Origin: Pycnococcus provasolii
Lineage: Eukaryota; Chlorophyta; Pseudoscourfieldiophyceae; Pseudoscourfieldiales
Reading direction: 5' to 3'
NCBI GenBank assembly: GCA_049487715.1
Contig: CP150584.1
Coordinates: 310,001-374,000, forward strand
DNA: 64,000 bases
Shown: in pieces, positions 35,774 through 46,025 of the stretch
How positions within the stretch are numbered: the first letter of the stretch is position 1
How the letters are laid out: the number at the start of each line of letters is the position of its first letter
Program-made: the position numbers and the translations under genes
Notes under the pieces: generated by a model
What the model was told of the DNA's origin: nothing
The model's database searches: none
The model's input: only the letters and a program-made list of their open reading frames with translations

Positions 35774-36842
35774 ATGCCCGGCGTCGTTCGTCGTGACTCT
35801 TCGTGTAAGATTTCGCATGGCGTGGAGTTTGCGATCGCCGTTCCGTCGTCGTACGTCTCTGTCGTATCGACTCTCGTCGACCGTACACGCCTCGTCTCAT
35901 CACTCGCACGTGCTTGTGGTATATTCCGGGTTGACGAAATTGTGATTATCGACGACTCCTTAAATGACTCAGAACTCGTGAAGAAGGAAAATAACGACGT
36001 TGGCGGTGCGTCGTCGTCATCCACATCGGAACTCATGCACAGACTGCTCACCTATTTGGACACGCCGCAGTACCTCCGCCGACGACTCATTCCGCACCAC
36101 GCCGACCTCGCGTACGCCGGGAAAATGCCGACGCTCGACGCGCCGCACCAACTCAGGAAAACAGACCGAGCGACGTACAGAGAAGGAGCCGTCGTCGCGC
36201 ACACCACAAGGCGCAATGGTGGACGTCGGACTCGACGAACCGGTTCACGTACACACAAACAAGGCGCCAGACGTCAACGAGCGCGTGACCGTTCACATGG
36301 ACGATGCAAAGCAAACGTACGCAATCGTCTCGCGGGATACACCTCGGGAACAACTTGGCACGTACTGGGGATATCGCGTCAGACGGTGCCGTGGGCTGAG
36401 CGAGTGCCTGTACAAAGACAACAACGAAAAAAGAAGATACGACTGGGTCATTGGGACGTCCGAACATGGCAAGGCGTATGCGCCGGTGGACGATATCACG
36501 CCACCGCGTGCCGCACTGAAACGGCGCGCAAAGGACAAAAAAACGAGAGTTGTTCTGCTCTTTGGAGGTGTGCGCGGTCTGGAGGCGCTGTACATGCTCG
36601 ATCAGGCAAGATGTGGCCCCCTGCTTCCGTCGAGTGCCGAAAGAAAAGGTGACGGCGCGGAAGCTGCTCATCTCTGCGACGACTACCTGAACTTCTGTCC
36701 ACGCCAGGGGAGCCGTACTATACGCACAGAAGAGGCGATCCTCATTGGACTCGCCTTGCTGCGTGACCCCGTCGCAAACGCGTTATCGTCGTCGTCGTCG
36801 TCGTCGGAAGCTCGAACGTCGAAAAAACGCAAACATGTATGA
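35774..36842 (+). CDS. SPOUT-fold RNA methyltransferase (SPOUT1/C9orf114-like), frame break at about 36206
   Basis: Two frames together give one SPOUT1-like protein. The first (35774 to about 36206) has FAIAVPSSYVSVV, LARACGIFRVDEIVIIDD, LLTYLDTPQYLRRRLIP, LDAPHQLRKTD and REGAVVAHTT. The second (about 36207-36842) continues AMVDVGLDEPV, YWGYRVRR, IGTSEHG, VVLLFGGVRGLEAL and NFCPRQGSRTIRTEEAILIGL. The last block is the trefoil-knot SAM site. An RNA-binding insert between them belongs to the same family. The order and spacing match the metazoan/plant family with no missing segment, but one extra base near 36206-36210 separates the frames. No intron of suitable length and borders fits. It may be a sequencing error, a programmed shift or a recent inactivation. 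Family members methylate RNA (U-rich or miRNA targets reported) and act at kinetochores in animals. Confidence 0.78.
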
Positions 36843-36901
36843 AAGAGTAGACTGTACGATTTTAAACTTTTCATTCAATTAATCTTCAGACGATCACACG
36901 A

Positions 36902-38434
36902 TTACAGATCAAATCCAAACTCCTTCGCCACCGTGAACACATCCTTGTCGCCGCGGCCCGAGCAGTTCATCACGACGTTGTAGCCGTCAGGCATGTCCTT
37001 CCCCGCCTTGAGGATCCACGCGAATGCGTGGCTCGTCTCGAGCGCGGGAATGATACCCTCGAGCTTAGACGCCATCTCGAACGCCTCGAGCGCCTCCGCA
37101 TCTGTCACCGCGTGGTACTCCGCGCGCTTCATGTCGCCCAGGAAGGCGTGCTCCGGTCCGACGCCGGGGTAGTCGAGACCCGCGGAGATGCTGTGCGGCT
37201 CAATCACCTGTCCATCTCCATCCTGCAGCAGCAGGCTGTAGCTTCCGTGAAGCACGCCTGGCGTTCCCTCCGTGAGCGTTGCCGCGTGGCGGCCAGCACC
37301 CTGGTCGACTCCAAATCCCGCCGCCTCGACGCCAACGAGGCGCACGTCGAGGTCGTCGACAAAGTCGTGGAAGAGTCCCATGGCGTTGCTTCCACCTCCG
37401 ATGCACGCGACGAGGCAGTCAGGCAGCTTTCCGAGTTTCTCCATCGCCTGCTCGCGCGTCTCGCGTCCGATGCATCCGTGGAAGTCGCGCACCATCATCG
37501 GGTACGGGTGCGGTCCCGCGACGGATCCGATGATGTAGTGCGTGTCCTCGACGTTCGTGACCCAGTCGCGGATCGCCTGGCTCGTCGCGTCCTTGAGCGT
37601 CGCGGTGCCGAACTCGACGGGGCACACCTCCGCTCCTAGCAGTTTCATGCGGAAGACGTTGAGCTTCTGCCTTTCCATGTCCTTGGCACCCATGTAGATG
37701 ACGCACTTGAGTCCGAATCGCGCGCAGACGGTGGCGGTGGCGACGCCGTGCTGTCCCGCTCCCGTCTCTGCGATGATGCGTTGTTTTCCCATGCGTTTCG
37801 CGAGCAGCACCTGTCCCACGGCGTTGTTGATCTTGTGCGCACCGGTGTGGTTGAGGTCCTCCCTCTTGAGGTAGATGTTCGGTCCCTTTCCTCCGTTTTC
37901 ATCCTTGAGGTGCTGCGTGAGTCGCTCTGCGAAGTAGAGCGGCGTCGCGCGTCCGACATAGTCACGCAAAACCACGTCGAGTTCCTCTTTAAAGTCCGCG
38001 GTGTGAGGGAGGGTCGCATACGCCTCTTCGAGTTCCAGTAGCGCGGGTATGAGTGTTTCAGGCACGTACTTGCCCCCGAATTTCCCAAACCGACCCGTGG
38101 GATCGGGGCGAGGCAGGGACGTGAATGACGCATCCAAGGATTCCGTCCTCGGCTCGGTCGCCGCACGCAAGACGAATGACGACATGAGACCCTGAGACCC
38201 TGACGTAGAGGAGTGGCGCCCCTTCGAAGGCGTATGGCTGCTTCGCATAGACATAGGCATGCTGCGCATACGGGAGGCGTTGATGTTCATTTTGGCATTC
38301 ATGGTGGCGGCGGACATCTTCGAAGACTGCTCTCCCGGAAGTGGGGTATGCGACGGAGAGTGAAACTCCCAGGGGACCACAGAAGGCGATTCACTCGGGG
38401 GAAAGATCTCCTCTGTTATCAAAGGGATTTTCAT
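36902..38434 (-). CDS. TRPB: Tryptophan synthase beta chain, plastid-targeted
   Basis: A 510-residue protein. Residues 1-100 (or from Met40 if the ATG at 38317 is used) are Ser/Met/Arg-rich and resemble a plastid transit peptide. Then the TrpB core begins with [19 protein letters not shown]. The PLP lysine is in [11 protein letters not shown] (K201), followed by [29 protein letters not shown] and the phosphate-binding [10 protein letters not shown]. The enzyme joins indole and L-serine to L-tryptophan in the stroma together with the alpha subunit. The serine/indole site residues seen are intact. No fused alpha domain is present. The gene is convergent with the SPOUT gene; TGTAA overlaps its stop codon. 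Confidence 0.97.
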   Translation of the reverse strand: MKIPLITEEIFPPSESPSVVPWEFHSPSHTPLPGEQSSKMSAATMNAKMNINASRMRSMPMSMRSSHTPSKGRHSSTSGSQGLMSSFVLRAATEPRTESLDASFTSLPRPDPTGRFGKFGGKYVPETLIPALLELEEAYATLPHTADFKEELDVVLRDYVGRATPLYFAERLTQHLKDENGGKGPNIYLKREDLNHTGAHKINNAVGQVLLAKRMGKQRIIAETGAGQHGVATATVCARFGLKCVIYMGAKDMERQKLNVFRMKLLGAEVCPVEFGTATLKDATSQAIRDWVTNVEDTHYIIGSVAGPHPYPMMVRDFHGCIGRETREQAMEKLGKLPDCLVACIGGGSNAMGLFHDFVDDLDVRLVGVEAAGFGVDQGAGRHAATLTEGTPGVLHGSYSLLLQDGDGQVIEPHSISAGLDYPGVGPEHAFLGDMKRAEYHAVTDAEALEAFEMASKLEGIIPALETSHAFAWILKAGKDMPDGYNVVMNCSGRGDKDVFTVAKEFGFDL

Positions 38435-39247
38435 TCCCCGGGCAGCCGGGGGTGACGTCGATTTCCATTCGGGGTTGGCTTTTCTTGGCTCGATTTCGGG
38501 GTTGCTTTGCTTTGGCTTTGGCCTTGGGCCTTTGGGCCTTTGGGGGTTGGGATCGGTTGTTTTTTTGGCTCCTGTTTGGCAAGGCTTGCTGGGAGTTAAC
38601 CTTAGTTGGCCGGTGCTTGGTTGGGTTGGGTTGGAGTGGGCCTGTAAGTACCGGGTCCCTCGGGGTACCGTTAAGGCTCTCTCCTCTTCTCTTTTGTGTT
38701 GTGGAATCCTCTTCTCTTCTCCTCGAGCCTCCCTGCAAAGGTTCTTAGGAAGTACCCGTAGTCTTCAGTGCTTGAGGAAGGAGGAGTTGATGAGGGATGA
38801 GAGGCAACAGGCATGAGGAGACAGGCAAGGCAGAGGCTGCCTGGGGCCTTCCTGCCGCCTGCCTGGGAGGCACGAGGAGGAAAAAGCAGGAGCCAGGAGG
38901 GAGCTTTTTGGAACGAACGGAGAGGCAAGTCCACTACGTAGTCCAGCTCGTCCGTGGAACGTGGTTGCCACTTGCCACTTGCCAGAGAGAGCGGGCGAGC
39001 ATAGACTAAGAACTAGTTTCATCGAGCACCAAGGACCATTTGAGCATTGGAGAGCTATCCTTAAGGTTAAGTAAGGGGTTCGAACCAATATGCTATGGGA
39101 AGTGCTCTGGGAGGGATAATCCCAACCCCGAATAAATAATTCTTCCCACCCCTTAACACATTCCGTAGTAGGACCCAACGCGCGGCCGCGACAGTTCAGA
39201 CAACTTTGCAACGAATTGCTCCGGCGCGATTGAAGTGTTTGCGAATC
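38435..39247. other. Divergent intergenic region TrpB / coiled-coil gene
   Basis: An 813-base region. 38465-38600 is G/T-rich on the plus strand (CGGGGTTGGC, TTTCGGGGTTGC, GGGCCTTTGGG repeats). CTCTTCTC repeats occur near 38685-38720 and CTGCCTG/GGAGGCA short inverted repeats near 38828-38875. Short open frames here do not resemble proteins. Confidence 0.45.
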
Positions 39248-41194
39248 ATGGCGCCCGTTCACCTGCGTCCGCTCTCTGTGGTTCAACTGCCACCCATACC
39301 TGTGACTACCTCAGTTGCCTTAGTCTCTGGTGGTACCTCTGCCACGCCGCGTCGTCGAAGTGGTACGTCCACCTCTGGTGCTGATATGACGCACCTCGTC
39401 ACGGACTCTGCGGCCCTACGTGCTCACCTTGCAGCCTTCGCGGAAGCTCTCTCCAAAGACTCCCCCGACGTCGTCCTCCAACGCCTATTGCCCGCACGAC
39501 GCAAAGCTCTGGGTGCTCTCGGATTCAAAACCGCTAACGTCAAGGCGATGGACTCTCGATCCATACACTCTCTGTCCAACGTGGGACAGCTCTACCGAGA
39601 AAGACAACTCGAATCCAAGGTGCAACGGCAACTCCAGTCCAAGAATAACCAAGACCAAACGCACGAACTCGCTCCGGGGTGGACCATGCACCAGGCGAGG
39701 GCACTCGCCATGAAGAAAAAAGTTACCGGAAACGAACTCGCCGCGTTCGAGACGGAGTTCATTACCAGGTTGGAAGAGGCTGGGAAGCACGCGGAGGCGG
39801 AGGAAGCGCTGCGTGAAATTGGACGCGCGGACCCAGAAGGACTCAAAAAACTTTCAGAGAGAAAACTTCTCCTCAACCGACGTGCGGAACGACGGAGACA
39901 ACGCATGGATGCACTTGGCATATTCACCGAGGAAGTGAACGCCGTGCGAGCTAGTGCAACACTGCGCGTCGAGCTTAGGCGCTTTCTGAACACAGGAGAC
40001 TTCGTCACGCTTCGCTCCAAGAAGAAGGAGGCGGAGGCTGATCCTCGCGCAAGCCTAGAAGCACGACTGCAGAGCCTCGTCGCAGATCTCGAGGCGCTCG
40101 AGGAGGAAGATGCGCCGATGAAGCAGGATGCAGACATCGAACGGTACCTTGCAGCCGAGGCAGCGGCAGCGGCAAGTGGGAAACGCGCGAAAGTGCCAAC
40201 CTTGGCGAAGCAGGAAGCCGCCGCCGCCGCGAGACTTGAGATGCTTCGAGGGAGATGCGGCGATGCTGTCGTCGACCGCATCGGCAAGTATCGGACGCGC
40301 GTCGAGGGCGAGCGGCAGCGCCTCATACGGCATGCTGATGAGGAGGCGGCGAAGGCGAATGCGGCGGCGCTGGCAGCAGATGCCGCCGCGGCCGAGAAGC
40401 GAAGAATGGAAGCTGCACGAAAGTACGAAGATGCTGGAGGAAACAGCGTCGCGGCGAAGGCAAATGCACGCGCCGCAGCTGCGAAGGCCAGTCTTGAGGA
40501 GGCGCGCGACCTGCGCAGGCAGGGAGAGATCGCCGCCAAGGAGCGCGAGCGCGAGGAGGAGTTGAGGGCTGTGCGTGAAGCGGAGACCGCGGCGCAGCTT
40601 GAGGCGGCGCGCATACAGCGCCAGGGCAAAGAGCGAGACACGACGCGCAAGGCGTCAGCGTTGGAGGCGATCATCGGTGCACCAGTCGTGCACACCGCCA
40701 CGACGTTCCTTCCGATCCCTGAGCCACCTGAGGATGAGGCGAGCCAAGCCATTCGCGAAATTGAACCTGAGGAGACGCCAGCGCCAGAGCTTCCGCCCGT
40801 GGAGGCGGAGACGATGGGACGTCCTCTCGCCGACATTCTTCAGCAGCGTCTCGAGCGCGTGTGGGAGCTGCTTCGCATGCCTGTGATGCAAAAGCTGAAC
40901 ATGGTTCTGAAATACACGGACCGCGACAACGCGCACATGCTGGAGATGGCGATCGAGGCGTACGAGTATGCGGCGGCGAGTTTGCAGCTGGAGGAGGAGT
41001 TGATTGACGAGTGGAACCGCGCGCTTGGGTACGGCGACTCCACGGGTCGCTCCCTGGAGTCTTTGCCCGCTCCCCGGAGTGTGGGCGAGCTTGAGGTGGC
41101 TGTGGCGTCCGTTCGCGTTCACATCGCGGAGGCCCGTATAAGACTCATGGACGACTTGGGCGACGTGCTGACGGTGGACGGCAACCCGATATAA
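39248..41194 (+). CDS. Coiled-coil protein of unknown function
   Basis: A 648-residue protein from the ATG at 39248; the frame is open upstream but without similarity. After about 60 Ser/Thr/Pro-rich residues it is almost entirely helical: a segment with LYRERQLESKVQRQLQSK, an Arg-rich block (RRAERRRQRMDALG), a long Ala/Glu/Lys/Arg coiled coil (nt about 40080-40660), a short Pro/Glu linker, and a conserved-looking C-terminal helical domain (QQRLERVWELLRMPVMQKLNM, nt about 40845-40910; RSVGELEVAVASVRVHIAEAR). No membrane segment, signal or enzymatic motif is visible. The C-terminal domain looks like those of large axonemal or centrosomal coiled-coil proteins, but I do not recognise the family. 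Confidence 0.7.
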   Translation: MAPVHLRPLSVVQLPPIPVTTSVALVSGGTSATPRRRSGTSTSGADMTHLVTDSAALRAHLAAFAEALSKDSPDVVLQRLLPARRKALGALGFKTANVKAMDSRSIHSLSNVGQLYRERQLESKVQRQLQSKNNQDQTHELAPGWTMHQARALAMKKKVTGNELAAFETEFITRLEEAGKHAEAEEALREIGRADPEGLKKLSERKLLLNRRAERRRQRMDALGIFTEEVNAVRASATLRVELRRFLNTGDFVTLRSKKKEAEADPRASLEARLQSLVADLEALEEEDAPMKQDADIERYLAAEAAAAASGKRAKVPTLAKQEAAAAARLEMLRGRCGDAVVDRIGKYRTRVEGERQRLIRHADEEAAKANAAALAADAAAAEKRRMEAARKYEDAGGNSVAAKANARAAAAKASLEEARDLRRQGEIAAKEREREEELRAVREAETAAQLEAARIQRQGKERDTTRKASALEAIIGAPVVHTATTFLPIPEPPEDEASQAIREIEPEETPAPELPPVEAETMGRPLADILQQRLERVWELLRMPVMQKLNMVLKYTDRDNAHMLEMAIEAYEYAAASLQLEEELIDEWNRALGYGDSTGRSLESLPAPRSVGELEVAVASVRVHIAEARIRLMDDLGDVLTVDGNPI

Positions 41195-41321
41195 GTAAGT
41201 ACCCTAGGGTACACGTGTATCAAAACTACATACTATTTTATTCTTACCTTACCTTAACTACAAGGTTACAACCCGTTTCATGGCTGAGAACTGAGCCTCG
41301 AACGAATGGATTTGATTTGAT

Positions 41322-41460
41322 TTGGGGGTTTCTCAAAAGTGATTTCTCATTTTCATTGGGGGTTTGGTTTGGTTTGGTTTGGGGGTTTGGTTTGGTTTTG
41401 GTTTGGGGGTTTGGTTTGGGGGTTTGGTTTGGGGGTTTGGTTTGGGGGTTTGGTTTCCTT
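41322..41460 (+). repeat. GGGGGTTTGGTTT-rich tract upstream of SART1
   Basis: More than ten TTTGGGGG/TTTGG units on the sense strand, ending about 35 bases before the start codon. It reads as an open frame of Gly/Phe/Trp/Val but is not convincing protein. Confidence 0.85.
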
Positions 41461-41492
41461 TTTTTTTCCCTGTTCCATTTTTCCCAATCCGT

Positions 41493-44042
41493 ATGGCTCC
41501 CAGAGGCGACGGCGGCGGCGGCGCCGGTGGTGGTGGTGGCGGTGGCGGTGGTGGCGCTGCTGCTGCTGCTGCTGGTGAGATTTCGCTTTCGATCTCAGCA
41601 TCCAACGCACTCCGCGCATCTCTTGGTCTCAAGCCTCTGAACGTTAATGGTGGTGGTGGTGGTGGTTCGTCCGGAGTCACTCTGGTTGACCCGTCTCGTT
41701 CGGCCTCCTTGGTGGATGCTGACCCTGCTGCTCTCCGTGCCCGCCTTTTATTGGCGAAGCAGAAGCGTGAGCAGGCAGAAACGCTGGCGGCGACCCAAAC
41801 GCTCGGAAAAACGGGTGACGCGGATGTTGACGACTTAGGCGCGTTCCTCTCCGCGTCGCGAACGAAGCATACGAAAACCAACATGTCTGCCAAGGCGCGC
41901 CAAGCGGAGAAACAAAGAGAGCTTCTGCAAGAACAGGACGAAGAAGCCGAGCGGGCGGCTGAGAAGGCCAGACAAACGGCGGAAGAAGTTACCAACTTGA
42001 ACGTCGCGCACGCGGACCTCTCCACGCGACTGGAGGGAGGGGAGGAGGTCATCCTGACGCTCGCCGACCAAAGTATAATCGACAACGAAACGGGGGACGT
42101 GCGTGACGGCGACGGCGCGGATGGCGTGCTCGAGAACGCGACTTGGGCGGCGGAAAGGAGGCGCAAGAAGCTTAGGGCGCTCGCGCACAAGCCTGGAGAC
42201 GTCGACGACGACGACGATGACGCATATGCAGGTGTGGGTGCAGGCCTGGACGAACGTATGCGTAGCTCACGTATTCTGCGGCAGTACGAGGACGTCGTCG
42301 ACGGGGATGCTGTCGTCCGAACCGATGGGGCAGTCAAGCTAGGCGCCATTGTTACTCAAGGTGGTGGTGCGCCAATGCAGGTGGACGCGACGATACCTCC
42401 GCCCGTGCAGGAAAACGCGGAAGTCGGCGTATCCACGGTGGCACCTGCCATCCCCAAGGCGATGGCGTCCGAGGCAACGCGCAAGCGTCTCGCTCTTCTC
42501 AAAAATAAAGCGCCAGAATCAATTGCTACCGTGCACGCTCCGACGGCGGATGTCGATGGGATCGCGCAACCAGCTTCCGACTACATGACCATGGAAGAGG
42601 CGGCGGCGGCGGCCAGTGGTGGTGGCGACGGCAAACGTCGCAAAAAGAAGAAGAAGAAGCACCTGCGACAGGGTGATGCGACGGAAGATGCCGCGGCGGC
42701 TGCTGATCCGATGCCAAAACCCACAGCAGCTGAGCAATATGACGCACTCGAGGCGGCGGCCGACGCCGAGAAAGTTGGTGGCACCGATAATGAGCGGCGC
42801 AAGCGAAGACGTGGCGCAGATGCCGCCGCTGACGCTGTTGCTGCGGCGGCGGCAGCCGCGAGCGCGGAGGCGGAGTCTCGCTCACGCTACGAAAGGGCGC
42901 TTGAGCGCGCAGAAGCGCGTGGTGCACACTTGAAGAATTCACAAAGCGATGCTGATATGGCGAACGGAGAACCTGACAAAGCGGACGGCGCACTGGCAAA
43001 CATGCTTGCACGGGCACGTCGCGCCGCAATCCACAGCAAAGGCGCAGGTTCGCATGACAATCCCTTGGCAGCGCCTCCTTCCGAACGAGCTGTGGAAGCT
43101 GTGGCGGCGCGTGTACGTGCTCAAGCTGTCAAGGAGGATGCAGGAATGGCAGACGTCGGACATGCGCTGAAGAGAGATGACGGCGATTCGCGTCTGGTAT
43201 TTGACGAAATGGAGGAGTTCACGCGTGCGCTGCCGCTGATGATGGATGAAGCTCCTGCACTCCCAAGTCTACAGCGCGCAACCGCGGCTGCGGAGCTGAA
43301 GGAGGAACGCGAGGCGGCGGAGGTGGCGGTAGCCATGGCAGCCGCAGAACCGCGTGGTGAGGAAGAAGCGAATGGTGACGATGCCGAGATGGAGCCAGCC
43401 GGAGTAGGAGCGGTGGCTGCACACAAGCCAGATCCCGAAGAAGATCAGCCAGCTCCTCGTGTGGCGGCTGGTGGTCTCTCATCAATTCTTAGCGCTGCGC
43501 GTGACAGCGGTTTCCTCAAGGAGAAGGTGATGTGGTCCGGCCGTAACAACGAGCTCAAGCGCGGCGAGCTCAAGGATATTGAGGAGCAGTGGGAAACCAT
43601 GGAGGAGCAGGCGCGTGAGAGCATGCTCTTGGATCGCGCGAGGAGCAAGGGTGGTGGCCCAAGTGGTTCAACGCTTGAAGCACTCAATCGCCCTGACCGA
43701 TTTGCAGACGTCCGCGTGGAGTATCAGGATGAATTCGGATTCACGCAGAATCCGAAGGAGGCTTTCCGCCAACTTTGCCATCAATTTCACAACATCAAAC
43801 CTTCCAAGAAACAGCGAGAGAAGCGGATCAAGAAGGCGGAGCAAGAATTCGCGCGTCGATCTCAGGCGGCGGGAAATTCGGCGGGTGATCTTGAGGAGAT
43901 GCGCCGTGCCACCGGTGGATCGGCGTTGCCGCTTACGAGCGGCGCATCGGGGCATCCCGCCACCGTTGTCGACAACACTGCCGGTGCACGGACAGCACCA
44001 TCAGCTAGCGCGGCACCATTCAAGATGACTTTCAACAAGTAA
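41493..44042 (+). CDS. SART1: SART1/Snu66-like U4/U6.U5 tri-snRNP protein
   Basis: An 849-residue protein from the ATG at 41493. The HIND motif is at the N-terminus (EISLSISASNALRASLGLKPLNVN, starting near nt 41577), the short element that binds the ubiquitin-like protein Hub1. A charged helical region, DDLGAFLSASRTKH-like segment, the LNVAHADLSTRLEGGEEVILTL segment (nt about 41995-42065) typical of SART1, and an acidic/Ala-rich middle follow. The C-terminal block has GGLSSILSAARDSGFL, VEYQDEFGF, PKEAFRQLCHQFHNIKPSKKQREKR. SART1/Snu66 recruits the tri-snRNP to the pre-spliceosome. Its retention agrees with the few introns seen here. TGTAA follows 12 bases after the stop. Confidence 0.88.
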   Translation: MAPRGDGGGGAGGGGGGGGGGAAAAAAGEISLSISASNALRASLGLKPLNVNGGGGGGSSGVTLVDPSRSASLVDADPAALRARLLLAKQKREQAETLAATQTLGKTGDADVDDLGAFLSASRTKHTKTNMSAKARQAEKQRELLQEQDEEAERAAEKARQTAEEVTNLNVAHADLSTRLEGGEEVILTLADQSIIDNETGDVRDGDGADGVLENATWAAERRRKKLRALAHKPGDVDDDDDDAYAGVGAGLDERMRSSRILRQYEDVVDGDAVVRTDGAVKLGAIVTQGGGAPMQVDATIPPPVQENAEVGVSTVAPAIPKAMASEATRKRLALLKNKAPESIATVHAPTADVDGIAQPASDYMTMEEAAAAASGGGDGKRRKKKKKKHLRQGDATEDAAAAADPMPKPTAAEQYDALEAAADAEKVGGTDNERRKRRRGADAAADAVAAAAAAASAEAESRSRYERALERAEARGAHLKNSQSDADMANGEPDKADGALANMLARARRAAIHSKGAGSHDNPLAAPPSERAVEAVAARVRAQAVKEDAGMADVGHALKRDDGDSRLVFDEMEEFTRALPLMMDEAPALPSLQRATAAAELKEEREAAEVAVAMAAAEPRGEEEANGDDAEMEPAGVGAVAAHKPDPEEDQPAPRVAAGGLSSILSAARDSGFLKEKVMWSGRNNELKRGELKDIEEQWETMEEQARESMLLDRARSKGGGPSGSTLEALNRPDRFADVRVEYQDEFGFTQNPKEAFRQLCHQFHNIKPSKKQREKRIKKAEQEFARRSQAAGNSAGDLEEMRRATGGSALPLTSGASGHPATVVDNTAGARTAPSASAAPFKMTFNK

Positions 44043-44053
44043 AAAGTTGTAGT

Positions 44054-44058
44054 TGTAA
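44054..44058 (+). terminator. TGTAA polyadenylation signal of SART1
   Basis: TGTAA 12 bases past the stop, in a 123-base convergent gap. Confidence 0.45.
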
Positions 44059-44165
44059 CCTGAAGTATCTCTAACGTCGCACCAGTCGTTGTCGTTGTCG
44101 TTGTCGTTGTCGTCACGAATGAACAAAAAAATTTAATGCATTTTTACTCGAGAATATAGCACCTA

Positions 44166-46025
44166 TCAGTCGTGGCCCCATCCCTCTGGCAGAGCCTTGC
44201 TGACGGAGCCTTGCATTGTGAGGGTGTTTGCAGCCAGTGGTTTCGGGTCTGGTGCCTTCCAGAAGTTCCACATCTTTTTCTGCTTCTCCGCACCCTCCGC
44301 AGACTTTCGAAGCATTTTTGCGACGTTGTCGTGAAAAAATCCCCCCACGCGTGCAGCCAACGGCTTTCCCTTTGCTCCCTTGGAAAAGCACTCCTTCACG
44401 AGCGGCTCGAGGCGCTCCTTTCCAATCACCCCGTCGCTTGGCAGAGGAGTTGTCACACAGTCGCCGACGCGAACGTACCGCGTGTATGTGCATGTTCCAT
44501 CCAAGGCGCCGTCGTCCATTCGGCGCGCACGATCTCCTGTGTAGAACTTCTCGGGGTTGCGCTTGCGGCCACCGTGCGCCTCGTCGAGAACGCCGTTGAT
44601 GTCGATGTAGGTGTGCTGCGGATACGCGTTGTACATGTGATTCAAGATCACCTTGCCCACAGGCCCGGCGTCGAACAGGAAGATGGTAGGCTGGTCGCCC
44701 ATCTGCTTCGCCATTTGTCGCGCGTCGTCTAAGATGCGCTCGCGCCAGATGGGCCAGTGCTCGATGAGGTCGGGCGGCAGCTGCACCGTGCGCTCGAGCC
44801 ATGGTGTTGGGTGGTCGCGCACAAAGTTCCCGAGCGCGTACAGGCGCACGTCGGATCGCGACGCGAGAAGTTCCTTGAAGAAGGATGCGGCTTTCTGGTA
44901 GTTGCGGTGACTGAACAGGTCGGCGTACGAGAGGCGCGGAAGGACGGCGTGGTCGGAGTTGCCGACGATGCCTATGTGCCCGAGGAAGGTGACGAGGCTG
45001 GCGACGTCTCCGCCGCCACGCGGGTCCACCTCCTTGAGGCCTTCTCTGCACGGCGGGATGGGAACGCCGAATTTGAAGCTCGGATCTGTGTGCGCGAGAA
45101 TGTGCAGCAGGTCCTCGCGCAGCTGCTGGTACGCGACGTCGTGCGAGGGCAGCATGTGCCCCTTGGTCGCGAGCAGCTCCGGTGTTGCGAAAGGCTTGCC
45201 GTTGATGAGGTTCGCCTCGTCGCGCGTGAAGCTGACGTGCGCGAACGGCACGCCGCACACGACCATCTCCATCGTGTGCTGGAAGAGGTCGTCGTACGGC
45301 CGTATGCCGGCGCCCACCGTGACGCTTCCCGCATCTCCCACGGAGATCTTGGTCTCGACAGGATCCGCGACGGTTTTGTTCATCGCGTTAACAGCCGTGC
45401 GTAGTTCCGCGCACTTCTCCGCCGACGGCTTGGGCAGGTCGCCGTCCTCCTCGTCGTCTTCTACGTGGGGCGCGGACGTCGTCTGAGCGCGATCTCCGTA
45501 GATGTTGTCGAGGTTCATCATGCGCTGGCTATCCTGCAAGGTGCCTGCGTTCATTTTGGACAGCGCCGAGCTTTTGATGGCGCCCATGCGGTTTCCCATG
45601 GAGAAGTCGGGTCTTCGGTACTGCGCGCGCGCGCCACTTCGTCCGAAGTACGGCCTTTTCGGCGGGCTTATGTACGACGGGTCGACACCGCTGACGACGA
45701 CATCCGGCGTTCCTGAACTTCCACCTGAAAGTGCGGTGCGTCCTTGTCCCATGGTGCGTGCGCCAATACTGTTATCGTTCAGTACAAGAGGTTCACTCAG
45801 TTTAGAATCTGTCGAAGAGGAGGAAGAAGGAGGCGATCGTCGTTTTCCCGTCAGGAGCATCGAGCCTCCGCACAGCACGAGCACGCCGAGCATGAGGAGT
45901 GCGACCTGCTTGTTTGTGTTTTTGCTTGGATCACCACCACTCCGCTTCACCGCCATGAGCGGCGCCGAGTTGCCCCCCATGGATCCCATGGATCCCATGA
46001 CAGGAATCGAGAGACTGCCAGCCAT
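44166..46025 (-). CDS. Type II membrane protein, putative Golgi glycosyltransferase-like domain
   Basis: A 619-residue protein. A Gly/Met/Ser-rich cytosolic tail precedes one hydrophobic anchor (VALLMLGVLVLCGGSMLL, about residues 41-58). A Ser-rich, basic stem follows, then a globular lumenal part from about residue 205. Visible blocks are GIRPYDDLFQHTMEMVVCG, HIGIVGNSDHAVLPRLSY, NYQKAASFFKELL, and TIFLFDAGPVGKVILNHMY followed by PQHTYIDINGVLDE. The last block (a nucleotide-binding-like Gly-rich turn, then an acidic DIN.VLDE strand) resembles GT-D-type glycosyltransferases. The link is weak and by eye only. Topology is that of a Golgi enzyme. No retention or KDEL signal was seen. Confidence 0.45.
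   Translation of the reverse strand: MAGSLSIPVMGSMGSMGGNSAPLMAVKRSGGDPSKNTNKQVALLMLGVLVLCGGSMLLTGKRRSPPSSSSSTDSKLSEPLVLNDNSIGARTMGQGRTALSGGSSGTPDVVVSGVDPSYISPPKRPYFGRSGARAQYRRPDFSMGNRMGAIKSSALSKMNAGTLQDSQRMMNLDNIYGDRAQTTSAPHVEDDEEDGDLPKPSAEKCAELRTAVNAMNKTVADPVETKISVGDAGSVTVGAGIRPYDDLFQHTMEMVVCGVPFAHVSFTRDEANLINGKPFATPELLATKGHMLPSHDVAYQQLREDLLHILAHTDPSFKFGVPIPPCREGLKEVDPRGGGDVASLVTFLGHIGIVGNSDHAVLPRLSYADLFSHRNYQKAASFFKELLASRSDVRLYALGNFVRDHPTPWLERTVQLPPDLIEHWPIWRERILDDARQMAKQMGDQPTIFLFDAGPVGKVILNHMYNAYPQHTYIDINGVLDEAHGGRKRNPEKFYTGDRARRMDDGALDGTCTYTRYVRVGDCVTTPLPSDGVIGKERLEPLVKECFSKGAKGKPLAARVGGFFHDNVAKMLRKSAEGAEKQKKMWNFWKAPDPKPLAANTLTMQGSVSKALPEGWGHD

Noticed and set aside
39592-40836. 414-codon Ser/Ala-rich minus frame
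   Set aside because: Complement of the Ala/Glu/Arg coiled coil of the plus-strand gene.
44113-45258. 381-codon Arg/Ala/His-rich minus frame
   Set aside because: Alternative frame of the type II membrane protein gene; composition is that of a GC-rich shadow.
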